Source: Jaenimonas drosophilae (Eukaryota > Euglenozoa > Kinetoplastea > Trypanosomatida > Trypanosomatidae). Taken from it: a DNA stretch of 64,000 nt. The translations under genes and the position numbers were made by a program. Below are positions 46,894 to 56,670 of the stretch, piece by piece. The stretch spans positions 1-64,000 of the forward strand of contig JASAON010001595.1 in assembly GCA_030849065.1 (NCBI GenBank), written 5' to 3'. The notes under the pieces are model-generated. The model searched no databases. It saw nothing but the letters and a program-made list of their open reading frames with translations, and was not told the origin of the DNA. Position 1 is the stretch's first letter; every line of letters begins with the position of its first letter.

Positions 46894-48252
46894 CTACTCC
46901 CTCGGCTTTAGCTTCTCTCGGTTGCGCTGATAGCGTTCCACGGGAAAATCTGGAGCAATGTCCATGCGATCTGCTGGATAGACGTACTCCAGAATCTTCA
47001 GCACGAACCAATCCATGACGCACAACATCCAACACACGATGCCAAAGAAGGGCCCAATGGAAGCATAACGTGTGAGGCGCTCGTAGAGGGAGAGGGGCTT
47101 ATCATCCTGAATGCGGTCGTACACCCGCTCCGTTCGTTCCGCCACCCAATCCCAGCTGTAGTACCGTCTGCAGCTCTCGTGAATCTCCCACGGCGACATG
47201 TACGGCACGCGCACAATGGCCTCCTCCAGTGCTGCCACGATGGAGGTTGGATCTGGTTGGGCCAGTACCAACATGGTGGGCGGCAGCACCTCGGGCACGC
47301 CACCCACACTCGTCGAGACACCGAGCAGGCCGCAGCTCGATGCCTCAATCAGTGCGATGCAGAAGGCCTCTGTCAAGCTGCAATTCAGAAAGATTTGGCC
47401 CTGGTTCAGCACGCTTCGGATCTCCGTGTGCTTCAGCGCACCGAGCATCTTCACACGATCCATCAAGTCGTGCCGCTCAATCATTTGCTCGAGCTGCGAG
47501 CGTCGGGGCCCATCCCCGCCAATGATCCACTTAATGTGTGCGTGGCGCTTGCAAATCTCTGGTATCACATCCACGAAGAGATCTGAACCTTTTCGATACA
47601 CAAGACGTGTGATGACGATGATGGTGAGGCCCTCCTTGTCAATCTTGGAGGCCCACGACTTGTACTTCATATCCTCGCGTGGGGTGAAGACGGCGGTGTC
47701 GGTGGCGTTGGGGATCACGCTCACACGTGTGGCGGGCAGGCTGGCACGCAGGACGGTGTTCTCGCGCGAGGTGTTGCTGACGCAGATAACCTGATCCACG
47801 TTGCGCAGGCTCCACTCCAGCACCTTGTTGATGTGTATCGAGGCGGCATCGGCGAAACCAAAGAGTGAGTGATCGGTGAAGCAGGTCTTGATGCCCATTG
47901 TTGAGGCGTGAAACATCGCCTCGTGGCACAGGTTGGAGGTTGTTTGGTGGCCATGCACGACGGTGATGCGCTCGCGCAGGTAGATGGAGCGGAGCAGCGG
48001 GAAGGCGAGGAGCCAGGTGGGCAACGTCACCGAGCCTGGAGGAAGCTTTGCGGCCAACAAGGGGAGGTAGTACACCTTCAAGCCGTTGGTGTAGTAGCGA
48101 ATACCAACACGGTTGTTGTAGGCGCGAGTGATGATGATAACCTTGTGCCCTCGACGGAGGAGGCACTGCGCCACGTTGTAAATATGCACCTCCACACCGC
48201 CAAAACCGGGGAAGAAGAAGTCAGAGACGAGGGCCACACGATGCCGCGCCAT
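46894..48252 (-). CDS. PIGA: PIG-A/GPI3, catalytic subunit of the GPI N-acetylglucosaminyltransferase
   Basis: 452 residues (human 484). A GT4 glycosyltransferase: it begins MARHRVALVSDFFFPGFGG, as in PIG-A, with GHQTTSNLCHEAMFHA, CFTDHSLFGFAD, CVSNTSRENTVLRA, VIPNATD and an EX7E-type motif in TEAFCIALIEASSCG. A hydrophobic stretch near the C-terminus (FFGIVCWMLCVMDWFVL) is the single membrane anchor. The enzyme moves GlcNAc from UDP-GlcNAc to phosphatidylinositol on the cytosolic face of the ER, the first step of GPI-anchor synthesis. The frame is open to 48534 but that part encodes Leu and His/Thr repeats; ATG 48252 gives the family start. A long (TG)n tract precedes it. Confidence 0.96.
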   Translation of the reverse strand: MARHRVALVSDFFFPGFGGVEVHIYNVAQCLLRRGHKVIIITRAYNNRVGIRYYTNGLKVYYLPLLAAKLPPGSVTLPTWLLAFPLLRSIYLRERITVVHGHQTTSNLCHEAMFHASTMGIKTCFTDHSLFGFADAASIHINKVLEWSLRNVDQVICVSNTSRENTVLRASLPATRVSVIPNATDTAVFTPREDMKYKSWASKIDKEGLTIIVITRLVYRKGSDLFVDVIPEICKRHAHIKWIIGGDGPRRSQLEQMIERHDLMDRVKMLGALKHTEIRSVLNQGQIFLNCSLTEAFCIALIEASSCGLLGVSTSVGGVPEVLPPTMLVLAQPDPTSIVAALEEAIVRVPYMSPWEIHESCRRYYSWDWVAERTERVYDRIQDDKPLSLYERLTRYASIGPFFGIVCWMLCVMDWFVLKILEYVYPADRMDIAPDFPVERYQRNREKLKPRE

Positions 48253-48290
48253 GATGGAGCTGAGTTCGTGATACGTACGTACAAATTTAT

Positions 48291-48324
48291 GTGTGTGTGT
48301 GCGGGTGTGTGTGTGTGTGTGTGT
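48291..48324. repeat. (TG)n microsatellite upstream of PIG-A
   Basis: Slightly interrupted 34-base TG tract on the plus strand, about 40 bases from the start codon. Confidence 0.85.
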
Positions 48325-48562
48325 TTCACTCTCCCTCACGTGGAGGAGGAGGAGAGGAGGAGCTACTGGGGCCAGCAGCAGCAGCCGCAGCAACAACCAA
48401 AAGAAAGGCGGTGAATGCCGCCACTCCTGCCACAGGAGATGAAGTTGAAGAAGAAGAAGAAGAGAAGATATACGTCGGTACGTACGAGATGGAGTTAGTA
48501 AGATGAAGATGGCATCACCAAGTGGTGAAGGCACGCAGAATCAATTAGCACGCTCAATGCAT

Positions 48563-48576
48563 ACACACACACACAC
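48563..48576. repeat. (CA)7 microsatellite
   Basis: CA on the plus strand, GT on the coding strand, about 23 bases past the stop codon at 48599. Confidence 0.85.
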
Positions 48577-48598
48577 GGAGTGAGATGCACGGCCTCCA

Positions 48599-49348
48599 TC
48601 ACGCCGTCGCTGCCTCTCGACGCATGCGCTTCTTGTGTGCCCGTGCGTAGTCATCTGCATCACCGTAGGAGATGGCGCGCTCCAGCACATCAAACTTGTG
48701 TACGAGCGCGCGTCGGCAATCCTCCGCCGCATCGTAGCTGTTGTATCGCAGAAAAATCCTGCCACCTTCCTCATCATCCTCGTACCACTCCATCAGCCCA
48801 ACACCGCTCGCTTGCCCGTGGAGGAGCTGCGCCTGCACCTCTGCTCGTACCGCTTCGCGATGCATCGTCGTGGAGCTCATCTCCGCGGTGGCTGACTTCA
48901 GTGATGGGCACAACGCCCAGAGGAGCATGAGATAGCCGCAGCTGGTGGTGGCATCTGTTGGAGAAGGAGCAGCAGCATGCGTTGTTGAGGTAGATGCCTC
49001 CATCACACGTTGAAGATGATCAACCTGCGCGAGGTGTGCTTCACCATCGTCGTGAATCCAGCCAACCTTGGCCACCGCGTCTGGCCGGCATTGGCTCACC
49101 GCGCGCAACATGAGGTACGCTCGCATCGTGGATTCTGGTTCAGCAAGATAAATCACAAGAATCTCTGCGTCCGTTGCGGAAGTGCCACGTCGTGTGTAGG
49201 CGTGGCTGGTCGTAACAACACCGTACAAGGAACACGATGCGCGGAGTTGGTCGCGTTTCACAACCTTCGTATTGTACTCGAGAATGATGCCATGATCCTC
49301 GCTGAGCTGACGCTCCAGCGTTGCTTGAGGATTCATCATCATCATCAT
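48599..49348 (-). CDS. Protein of unknown function with RRM-like C-terminal segment
   Basis: 249 residues. I do not recognise it. The segment near the C-terminus (GRIFLRYNSYDAAEDCRRA, then ISYGDADDYARAHKKR) looks like the second half of an RRM (RNP1-like strand, helix 2 and last strand). An earlier stretch (DQLRASCSLYGVV, then ILVIYLAEPESTMRAYLML) could be another RRM-like half. RNA binding is therefore possible, not shown. The start is a run of five tandem ATGs (49348 to 49336), so the exact start is ambiguous; a T-tract with AG at about 49396-49424 precedes it and excludes the upstream in-frame start at 49405. Confidence 0.68.
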   Translation of the reverse strand: MMMMMNPQATLERQLSEDHGIILEYNTKVVKRDQLRASCSLYGVVTTSHAYTRRGTSATDAEILVIYLAEPESTMRAYLMLRAVSQCRPDAVAKVGWIHDDGEAHLAQVDHLQRVMEASTSTTHAAAPSPTDATTSCGYLMLLWALCPSLKSATAEMSSTTMHREAVRAEVQAQLLHGQASGVGLMEWYEDDEEGGRIFLRYNSYDAAEDCRRALVHKFDVLERAISYGDADDYARAHKKRMRREAATA

Positions 49349-49395
49349 CCACCACGACCTGTGAGCAAGGTTCAGGTGGAGAAACAGCCCGCTTG

Positions 49396-49424
49396 CTAGT
49401 AACAAAACACCAAAAAAAAAAGAA
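49396..49424 (-). promoter_or_regulatory. Polypyrimidine tract plus AG, predicted splice acceptor
   Basis: On the coding strand a T/C run (49412-49424) is followed by an AG near 49396, giving a leader of about 47 bases to the first of five tandem ATGs. Confidence 0.5.
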
Positions 49425-49565
49425 GATTGATGATGTTGGACGTGGTTGCACCTGCATGCATATATAATCCCAGGCAGATGATGAAGATACTCTCACTTGT
49501 GTGTTGTGTTGTTATTTGGTACAACGTCGTGAAGGTGTGCGTGTGTGTGCCAACATGGCACCACG

Positions 49566-50666
49566 CTACCCTCCGCGACACGTGAAGAAGAGGTACGCAA
49601 TCCGCGGGCCACAGTCGGAGAGCCACTGAAGATGGAGCATCGCCAAACCATGTTCCTCCTCTGCTGATGAACATCCAACGCGAAGAGTTGGTGGAGATGA
49701 ACGACCCATGCGTGTGTTAGACGCCTGACGGCACAACGTCGCAAAGGCTTGAAGATCATCACAACGCACCTCTCCATCCATCATGAGTGGTGTATCATCA
49801 CCATCATCTTTGGTTGAGCTCCCTACTTGGCCCTTGGTGTTGTTGTGGTGGCGTAGATCCATGTGAAGGCGGAGTTGTGCATCTTGGCTCTCTAACCACA
49901 ACTGCTTCCAACAAGGATGAAGCTCTGAAGATGAGCTCTCGCGCACACGAAGACGGCACGATGGTTCTTCCGACAGGGTTGCCACAGCCTTGGCCATATC
50001 ACAAAAACCACGAACGTCATCCACAAAGATGAGTGTGGCCGCATCGATGCCACCAACGTCCACGGAGATGTTGGGGCCTAAATCATGAAGTACTCCAAGA
50101 CGGGCAACATGAATGCCTCCACCCACACCACGCCCGGCGTGTGCGTAGAAGAGGATAGAGGTGGGCATGCCCGTCTCGAGGCCCTCCACCTCCATGAAGA
50201 GTGACGCCTCGCCATCAAAGCTTGACGCAACATCAAGGAGGTGCGCGCTCGGCAACATCCATGAAACATCGGCGCGCTCCGTGGCCAATCGCTGACGTGG
50301 CTGCTCCACCATCTCCGTCACACTCTTGCTGCCATCATCCAGACGCAACGCATCAGCATCCATCGCACAGGATGAGCTATCCATCATCACTGCCATGTAG
50401 GTATCATCACCTGCATGCTGTTGTTGTTGTTGTTGTTGGCGTTGTTCCTCCAGAAGCTGTCGGACCATAGCAACGTGGTTGTGAAAGTATATCTCCGGCA
50501 AGCCAAAAGGTGGCACAGATGATGGCGAGAGATGCAGCACCAGCTCATGGCCACCACGTCGCTCACTAAGGCGGCAGCGCACGGCGGAGCTGAAGCCTTC
50601 AATGTAGCTCACGGACTGAGTGAGCTCACGGGCAGTGGGGAAGTAGAAGATGGTACGGCCATGCAT
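49566..50666 (-). CDS. Unknown protein, possibly RAD1-like (9-1-1 sliding clamp)
   Basis: 366 residues with no clear family match. Three blocks share the pattern helix plus beta strands seen in PCNA-fold proteins: LTQSVSYIEGFSSAVRCRLS near the N-terminus, FCDMAKAVATLSEEPSCRLR in the middle and DLQAFATLCRQAS near the end. The C-terminus, GLAMLHLQWLSDCGPRIAYL and then FFTC, resembles the end of RAD1 (a G-x-L-x-LQ strand, then an acidic turn and a final strand ending in Cys). RAD1 belongs to the 9-1-1 checkpoint clamp loaded at damaged DNA. Long Gln, Ser and Asp insertions obscure the comparison; human RAD1 is 282 residues. The assignment is tentative. The start ATG at 50666 leads straight into the first block. 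Confidence 0.7.
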   Translation of the reverse strand: MHGRTIFYFPTARELTQSVSYIEGFSSAVRCRLSERRGGHELVLHLSPSSVPPFGLPEIYFHNHVAMVRQLLEEQRQQQQQQQHAGDDTYMAVMMDSSSCAMDADALRLDDGSKSVTEMVEQPRQRLATERADVSWMLPSAHLLDVASSFDGEASLFMEVEGLETGMPTSILFYAHAGRGVGGGIHVARLGVLHDLGPNISVDVGGIDAATLIFVDDVRGFCDMAKAVATLSEEPSCRLRVRESSSSELHPCWKQLWLESQDAQLRLHMDLRHHNNTKGQVGSSTKDDGDDTPLMMDGEVRCDDLQAFATLCRQASNTRMGRSSPPTLRVGCSSAEEEHGLAMLHLQWLSDCGPRIAYLFFTCRGG

Positions 50667-50836
50667 CTTGTCTTTCTATATCTGTGTGTGTATTGTGGTG
50701 ATGAATGATGATGGCCAACTTCACGTTATTCTTGATGTTGGTGGCACTCCTTGTCGCTTGACGTCCACGCGAATCCTCGTCGCCTGGCAAAAAAAAACAA
50801 GAAAAGAGAGCAGACGATTTAAGATTGGTGCAAGAT

Positions 50837-50859
50837 GATGATGATGATGATGATGATGC
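50837..50859. repeat. (GAT)n microsatellite
   Basis: GAT units on the plus strand in the short gap between the RAD1-like and prefoldin genes; a second one lies at about 50896-50913. Confidence 0.8.
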
Positions 50860-50928
50860 TATCAATGAAGTGTAGGCCATGCAGAATGAGTTAGGTGATG
50901 ATGATGATGATGATGCAGTACTATACCT

Positions 50929-51396
50929 CTACACCGAGGCAGTGGGGCTGCTCCTCGACCCACTCAGTGCGAACCCTTGATAGAGGTGTGCCAGTGCGCT
51001 GTCAGGGCCCTCGAGCTCTGCCAAGGTCACAACCTTTTGCTTTAGGTCGTCGCGCGCACGCTCAATCTCCTCCTCACCCGTATTCATCCGCCACGTGAGA
51101 TAGCGAAGTGTGTCTTCGGGATTCAGCTCACTACCAACAAAGGTGCTGCCGCTGCAGAGGAAGAACACGGGCTCGGTGAGGGCGCGACGCTTCCGCATGA
51201 GCGATGATGATGATGATGATGATGGTTGTGGTTCATTCATGTCTCGGTACATGTTGGTGAGTGCGCGACGTGCTTCACGGAATTGATTCTGACGCCGGTC
51301 GAGCTCCACGAGCAGCCGTTTGGCCTCGCCGACCTCCTCCGCCGCCACCTCGAGGTTCACCTGCGTGAGCTCCGCATCATCGTGAGCTGCACGCAT
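50929..51396 (-). CDS. PFDN4: Prefoldin subunit 4 (beta-type)
   Basis: 155 residues. Two long helices (about 8-45 and 100-140: LTQVNLEVAAEEVGEAKRLL, EEEIERARDDLKQKVVTLAE) flank a beta-hairpin FFLCSGSTFVG, the layout of a beta-type prefoldin. The end, LYQGFALSG, matches the family's short tail after helix 2. Prefoldin binds nascent actin and tubulin and hands them to the CCT chaperonin. A Ser run (about 58-64, a GAT/TCA repeat) expands the loop between helix 1 and the hairpin. The frame stays open upstream to 51669 with unlike sequence; ATG 51396 begins the prefoldin helix and follows a pyrimidine-rich, AG-ending stretch on the coding strand near 51440. Confidence 0.85.
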   Translation of the reverse strand: MRAAHDDAELTQVNLEVAAEEVGEAKRLLVELDRRQNQFREARRALTNMYRDMNEPQPSSSSSSSLMRKRRALTEPVFFLCSGSTFVGSELNPEDTLRYLTWRMNTGEEEIERARDDLKQKVVTLAELEGPDSALAHLYQGFALSGSRSSPTASV

Positions 51397-52285
51397 CAAA
51401 TGTACGTGGTCGGGTACTTCCTCCACCACCTTTCTTTTGCCAACAAAGAAACAAGACGAATGAGAAAGAATGAAGTGAATCATTGTGTAGCTCACAGCCA
51501 AAGATGTACGCATGAAACTTGTGTGGCTGCGTATTGCTTGTTGCATGAATGGTGCGTGTGTGGAGATGAAGTCCTCCACGTAGATAGTGTGGATGGAGAA
51601 CGTCTTAATGATCATTGTGTGTGTGTGCGTGTGTGTGTTGTTGTTGTTGTGATAAAAGAGGGAGTACATTGTTCTTCAACCCGACTCACGTTGTTGTGGT
51701 GCCAGAATCGGGAACATCATCACGCGTTGTTGTTGAGATTACATCCATACGCGATCATCCTCCACGGCGTCCTCCTCTCCTGCAGCATGAGCTGCACACG
51801 CCACACGGGCAGATGATGGAGAAGGAGGAAGTGAGTGTGTGAAGGGGGAGAAAATGATGTAGGAAAGAGCACAAGACGATGGATTGTGGATGAGATACTA
51901 CTCCTCTGCATCACCAACACCACAACGACAACACGAAAAACAAAACAAGAAAACGAAAGGATGGAAGACACCAAGCCAAATATGATGATGAAACAAGGAT
52001 GCTGGGGGAGGTGCATGATTGAGGCGTACGTGATGAGAACGAACAGTTATGCATCCGCGCAGATAGACCTACACACACACACACACACCACCTGCTTCCC
52101 TTCAACGCCTCCGCAAACACACCAATGGAGAGGAGAGTGTGGCGCACCACCACATACACATACAGCGTCGTCTCTTCCTTCTGTTTTTTCCACAAAAGGA
52201 GAGCGGTGCGATGTAGTGTTGTGAGAGCATTCTCTCATGATGATGCTTGATGAGCGCTGATTGCACCTCCGCACACATGGCGTGG
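51397..52285. other. Intergenic gap of ~890 bases
   Basis: Holds a TG tract near 51615-51638, the (CA)n tract at 52071-52089 and A-rich patches. Frames here encode repeat-like peptides. I see no gene. Confidence 0.5.
52071..52089. repeat. (CA)n microsatellite
   Basis: Perfect CA on the plus strand, GT on the coding strand, in the 3' region of the cyclophilin gene. Confidence 0.85.
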
Positions 52286-52885
52286 CTACTTGGCCTCCTC
52301 AGCCTTCAACTCACCGCTGTTCGTGATGACGACGGGCTGGCGTGTGGCACCGCTGCGGCTGCCCTGTGCCTCCATCTTCTCCACGATATCGTAGCCCTTC
52401 GTGATTTGCCCGAACACAACATGCTTCCCATCAAGCCAGTCGGTGTCTGAGGTGCACATGAAGAACTGAGATCCGTTCGTGTTTGGGCCGGCGTTGGCCA
52501 TGGAGAGTGTGCCGGGGCCAAAGTGCTTCCCCGCGCGACCGGCGAAGCTCTCGTCGCGGAACTTGTGGCCGTAGATGGATTCACCGCCCGTGCCGTTTCC
52601 GGCGGTGATATCTCCGCCCTGGCACATAAATTGGGGGATGATGCGGTGGAATTTGCTTCCCTTGTACCAGAGTGGCTTGCCAGAGCGGCCAACGCCCTTC
52701 TCGCCGGTGCAGAGCGCGCGGAAGTTGTCGGCGGTGAGGGGCACGGCATCCTTGAAGAGCTCCATCTCCACACGTCCAGCGGGCTGTGAGCCAATGGAGA
52801 TATCAAAGAAGACTTGCGGGTTCTGAGGGTTGATGGGGTAAAAGGGGATCTTGCGGGCCCCACGAAGGAGAGAGCGGCCAAACAT
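52286..52885 (-). CDS. Cyclophilin-type peptidyl-prolyl cis-trans isomerase
   Basis: 199 residues. Residues ~27-190 are a full cyclophilin domain: [54 protein letters not shown] with the catalytic Arg, [32 protein letters not shown] and the cyclosporin-site Trp (W in TDWLDG). The enzyme speeds cis-trans isomerisation of Xaa-Pro bonds. The first ~20 residues, [19 protein letters not shown], could be a mitochondrial targeting peptide (Arg, Ser, Leu, no acids), so a mitochondrial isoform is possible. The C-terminal tail GELKAEEAK is unremarkable. The start is the ATG at 52885; upstream frame contains only TG-repeat peptide. Confidence 0.94.
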   Translation of the reverse strand: MFGRSLLRGARKIPFYPINPQNPQVFFDISIGSQPAGRVEMELFKDAVPLTADNFRALCTGEKGVGRSGKPLWYKGSKFHRIIPQFMCQGGDITAGNGTGGESIYGHKFRDESFAGRAGKHFGPGTLSMANAGPNTNGSQFFMCTSDTDWLDGKHVVFGQITKGYDIVEKMEAQGSRSGATRQPVVITNSGELKAEEAK

Positions 52886-52915
52886 GATGATGGGTGGTGA
52901 TGATAATGAGCTGAA

Positions 52916-52940
52916 TGTGTGTGTGTGTGTGTGTGTGTGT
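52916..52940. repeat. (TG)12 microsatellite upstream of the cyclophilin gene
   Basis: Perfect TG on the plus strand, about 30 bases from the start codon. Confidence 0.85.
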
Positions 52941-53175
52941 GGCACAGATAGAAGAGGGAAGATGGATGGATGAGTGATGGGAAACGATAGAATTCTCCTC
53001 AGCAAAAGACATGAGCAGAGGAGAGATGGATGCAGTGGAGGCAGCCAACACACACACAGAGAGAGACGTAGTATAAGAGGGGAGTACCTCCACACAACAA
53101 GAAGAAGAACTGAATAGGTAGCTGAAGCCTCCTGCCAAACATCATCTCCGCCAACACAAGATATGTACGAAGGTC

Positions 53176-55971
53176 CTACTGATGTCGCTGAGTGATGTAC
53201 TGCAAAATGGGCTCGCAGTAGAGTTGTGGCTGAAGATGCTTCGCCATCGCCCCGCGCACGAGATCCATCACAATGTGCGGAGACACATCGCCCAGCTGCT
53301 GCAATGCCTCCATCAAGGCTGGACGAATGCCAATCTTTTCATCTTCATCATCCAAGTACACGAGCATCTTCTTCACCAGTGGCACCATCTGTGCTGAGAG
53401 CTCCGCCACAAACGTTGCCGGCAGTGGGGCGGATTCCTCGCGACCTCTCAGCGCCTGCGCCAAGCCCACCGCCGTGCGCAAGCGGATAATCTCATTCGCA
53501 TCATCGAAACGAAGTAGGATGGACTGCACAACCTCGTTGGCCGTGCCCGCACTCATGGGCAGCCGCAACACCTGTGGCAGCGTTGCCAAGCACACCAGGC
53601 GCATCTCTCCATCATCGCTATCTGACGCACTACACCACAGCGTGAGAACCTTGTTGGCCAAGCCGCAATCCTCCTCCTCCATGGCAGGAAGAAGAAGCTC
53701 TCGATAGTGCTCTCGTGCCAAGGCACAGAGGCAATTGATGGCGGTCTTGCGAAACAAGTGTGCGGCATTGCCCGGCTGGAAGCTCGCGTGCGGAACCACA
53801 ACACCGCGCACAAGAACGACGAGGTCTGCACGTGCAAAGATCTCGCTGTCGGCCCACAAAAGTTGCTCGAGCACACCAAAGTACCTGAGCTCCTCCGTGA
53901 TGCGGAGGCTGAGGTCCACCTGCCCGAGACGCGCGAGAAAGAGCTGCGTGAGGAGCTCACCGAGGTTGTGCCGCGGGTGTGCGGCCGTCAGAACCAAGTC
54001 GGCGAAGGAAACAACGGGCATCATGGCACCATAGCGGTGCAACAGACGTGATATGTGCAGATCATAGATGCCTTGCGCGGAACCCGTGACGAGGGTGGAG
54101 AGGGTGCCAATGTTGGCCACGGCGTGTTGGCGCACCGAGGCGATGTCGGAGCTCTTCAAGCGGAGTAGTGCGTAGAAGAGCATCGAATCCAGCGTGCGTT
54201 GGTTCGCATCCTGCAACACCGATGGAGGCAGTGGATGGGTTGGCGAAGAGATGAAGTGGCGCTCGGCAAAGACGGCAAAGACCGTTTCCAGCGATGTGAG
54301 GAGCGCACGGAGGAGCTCTTCGTGATCGGAATCAATAATATCATCTGAGGTAAGTGCCTGCGTAACTTGTGTGGCCTGTGCGGCGGTGAGATGTTCCTCT
54401 GAACCCTGCAACATGCATCCAAGTGCGAGAAGAATGGAGCACTTGGTGGCGATGGCGGCGGTGCTGAAGAGGGTTGGTGTGCTCTCTGGGGCGGGCGGAT
54501 GCTCGGCGGAGGTGAGGACGATGGTTTTGCCCCGCATCTTGCGAATCTGACGGCCATTCTCTTCTTCCTCATCTTCATTAGGGTCGGCATGCGTGGATGA
54601 TGATGTTGTTGTTGTGGTGGTGGTGGTTGGCTTCGCAATCAGGAACGGGAGGTACTGCGATGGGGTGAGGAACTTGCCGAGAATCTCCACGCAGAGTCGT
54701 GCCTCCATCAGAACATCGTGATCATCATCGCGGAGCGCCTTGTATAGCGCACCAAGAATGCGCTCGGCGTACTGCACGGTGCTGCGCTCGCAAAAGTACA
54801 TGGCCATCCATAAGATGCGTAGCGCCACCACCTTGCGGTTGTTGTTGCTGAAGGGGATGATCCACTCAACGGCTGAGATATCGTCGAGGAGGCGGGTGAG
54901 AAAGTTGCGCGCTGATTCCGCCACGGCGTAGCGCGCGCCGAGGCTCGGTCGGCGGTCCAAGACAGAAAACTGCCGCGCCCCGTCGTGCTGGAGTGCGTGG
55001 AGAGTCATGTTTGGGTACTCATCATCTCCGTACCACTCAATATCCTTCATCGATACACGTCGCTTGGCCAAATCGATGCGGTTGTCTTCGTTATCCATGA
55101 GATAGAGCTTGCCAACCTGCTCGAGCACACGTTGTGCCTCGAGAGCCACCACCTCAAAAGCATCCGTGGCCAAGAGCATGAGGTGCGGCAAGTAGGTGCG
55201 GTGCTGATCCAGACGCTCCGTGATGTCGAGCAACGCGGTGGAGAGCACGCTGAGGGCGGCTAGACGCACCGATTCGGCATGATCATTGCATAAAATGAAG
55301 AGCATCGCTGCGGTGGTGCGGCTCTCCGGCTCATCCTTGGCCGCGGTGAGCACCTCTGACGCACCGTGGCGGAACAAGACGGCCAAGGTTCGCGCCGCCT
55401 CCGCACGCACCGCGCCATGCTTGTGCAGCAAACAAGATCCGCGCAGCGCCTTGGCAATGGGCACCGCGATGGCCTTCATTTGCTTCGGCTCAATCGCGCA
55501 GAGTTGGGCCGCCACTCGGCACGCCTCCTTCTTCAAGTCGGGGAAAGGGTCCTTGAAGCAGTTATCCAGAAGTACCTGGAAGAAATCAATGTAGTTTCGT
55601 GGGCCAATGTCATGGGGGAAACAGTGCATGCATCCATGAGCAAGTTGCAACAGACGCAGACGTACCTCCTCACTCTCCTCCGCGACGGGTGCAACACCGA
55701 TGCGGGTGACGATGGAGGGGAGAATCCAATCAAGAACGCTCGCGTCTTGTGTGTTGAGGAGCATCGTGGTGAGCTCCACCGCCTCCTCGCGACATCTCTC
55801 CGAGGCATCTTCGAAGCCTTTGAGGCACACGCGAATGACGCTGAAGGCCTCGGCGGGTGGCAACACCAACGTTTTGCTGCGGATGAGCTCCGACAACTTC
55901 TTGTAGGCCGCACACCGCTTCATCTTGTTGGCATCTTGGATCTCATTGAGGTACTTGGGAAGAAGATCCAT
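53176..55971 (-). CDS. DNAAF5: DNAAF5/HEATR2, dynein axonemal assembly factor
   Basis: 931 residues (human 855), a solenoid of HEAT repeats from end to end. Features typical of HEATR2 are visible near the start: [34 protein letters not shown] and [18 protein letters not shown], and a middle block with [18 protein letters not shown]. The family acts in the cytosol to preassemble dynein arms before they enter the cilium; loss stops ciliary motility. Its presence fits a flagellated organism and matches RPAP3 elsewhere in the window. A repeat-derived insertion (a Thr run followed by Ser residues and an acidic stretch) sits around residues 450-470. The ATG at 55971 is natural, with [13 protein letters not shown] leading into the first helix. 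Confidence 0.88.
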   Translation of the reverse strand: MDLLPKYLNEIQDANKMKRCAAYKKLSELIRSKTLVLPPAEAFSVIRVCLKGFEDASERCREEAVELTTMLLNTQDASVLDWILPSIVTRIGVAPVAEESEEVRLRLLQLAHGCMHCFPHDIGPRNYIDFFQVLLDNCFKDPFPDLKKEACRVAAQLCAIEPKQMKAIAVPIAKALRGSCLLHKHGAVRAEAARTLAVLFRHGASEVLTAAKDEPESRTTAAMLFILCNDHAESVRLAALSVLSTALLDITERLDQHRTYLPHLMLLATDAFEVVALEAQRVLEQVGKLYLMDNEDNRIDLAKRRVSMKDIEWYGDDEYPNMTLHALQHDGARQFSVLDRRPSLGARYAVAESARNFLTRLLDDISAVEWIIPFSNNNRKVVALRILWMAMYFCERSTVQYAERILGALYKALRDDDHDVLMEARLCVEILGKFLTPSQYLPFLIAKPTTTTTTTTSSSTHADPNEDEEEENGRQIRKMRGKTIVLTSAEHPPAPESTPTLFSTAAIATKCSILLALGCMLQGSEEHLTAAQATQVTQALTSDDIIDSDHEELLRALLTSLETVFAVFAERHFISSPTHPLPPSVLQDANQRTLDSMLFYALLRLKSSDIASVRQHAVANIGTLSTLVTGSAQGIYDLHISRLLHRYGAMMPVVSFADLVLTAAHPRHNLGELLTQLFLARLGQVDLSLRITEELRYFGVLEQLLWADSEIFARADLVVLVRGVVVPHASFQPGNAAHLFRKTAINCLCALAREHYRELLLPAMEEEDCGLANKVLTLWCSASDSDDGEMRLVCLATLPQVLRLPMSAGTANEVVQSILLRFDDANEIIRLRTAVGLAQALRGREESAPLPATFVAELSAQMVPLVKKMLVYLDDEDEKIGIRPALMEALQQLGDVSPHIVMDLVRGAMAKHLQPQLYCEPILQYITQRHQ

Positions 55972-56023
55972 GACTAAGCAACCCTTGTGTGCGTGGGTGT
56001 AGGTGTACCTCTACAATCTAAAG

Positions 56024-56063
56024 TTGATGATGATGATGATGTTGTTGTTGTTGTTGTTGTTGT
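56024..56063. repeat. Compound (GAT)n(GTT)n microsatellite
   Basis: About six GAT units passing directly into about seven GTT units on the plus strand. Confidence 0.85.
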
Positions 56064-56582
56064 ACTTGTGTTTATGAAGATCTCTCGGTACGTCTTTCTT
56101 CTATGGCCGAAGATATATCTCTTTTGGGGGGGCTAACCGTAGTGGCACAACGACAAGAAGAACAGAGTTTTGCAATACCGTGAAGCACAACACACGCACA
56201 CATGCACGCACACCTACACAATAACAACAACAAGTTGGATAAGGAGTCGGATGAGATGAAGTCAGCTACAGCGATAGGCCGCGCGCAATATATTCCAGTG
56301 TGTTCCACGCAACGCAAATGATGTACGTCGATGGTGGTCAACGATATCGGAAGAAAAGAAACAACAACATAAATTATGCTCGGCTGCATCATCGTACCTC
56401 GCACACGCGGTGAGTGCGTGAAGCGATGGTGACGATGTGTGTTTGGACGTTAGGAGTTGTGCGATCATCTGCGCACCAACAAACAAAAAAACATCGCGAT
56501 GGCGATGATTGTGTGGGCTGTGTGGTGATGATCTCTCCGAGTGAAGGGGAGAAAAGGAGGGTGCGTGAGTAGGAACGGTGCT

Positions 56583-56643
56583 TGTGTGTGTGTGTGTGTG
56601 CGTGTGTGTGTGTGTTGCTTCTTTCGGCGCACACACACACACA
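56583..56643. repeat. Adjacent (TG)n and (CA)n tracts
   Basis: TG at 56583-56614 and CA at 56629-56643 on the same strand, 15 bases apart, so they can pair as a hairpin. They lie just past the M20 stop codon. Confidence 0.85.
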
Positions 56644-56670
56644 TTCGTGTCTTCCTCACTTCCTCTCAAC

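Larger units (their letters stand above)
48253..48598. other. Intergenic gap with opposed GT and CA tracts
   Basis: A 346-base gap: (TG)n at 48291-48324 by the PIG-A start and (CA)n at 48563-48576 by the stop of the next gene. I see no gene. Confidence 0.6.
55972..56670. other. Intergenic gap of ~700 bases
   Basis: Carries the compound GAT/GTT tract at 56024-56063, (TG)n at 56583-56614 and (CA)n at 56629-56643. I see no gene. Confidence 0.5.
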
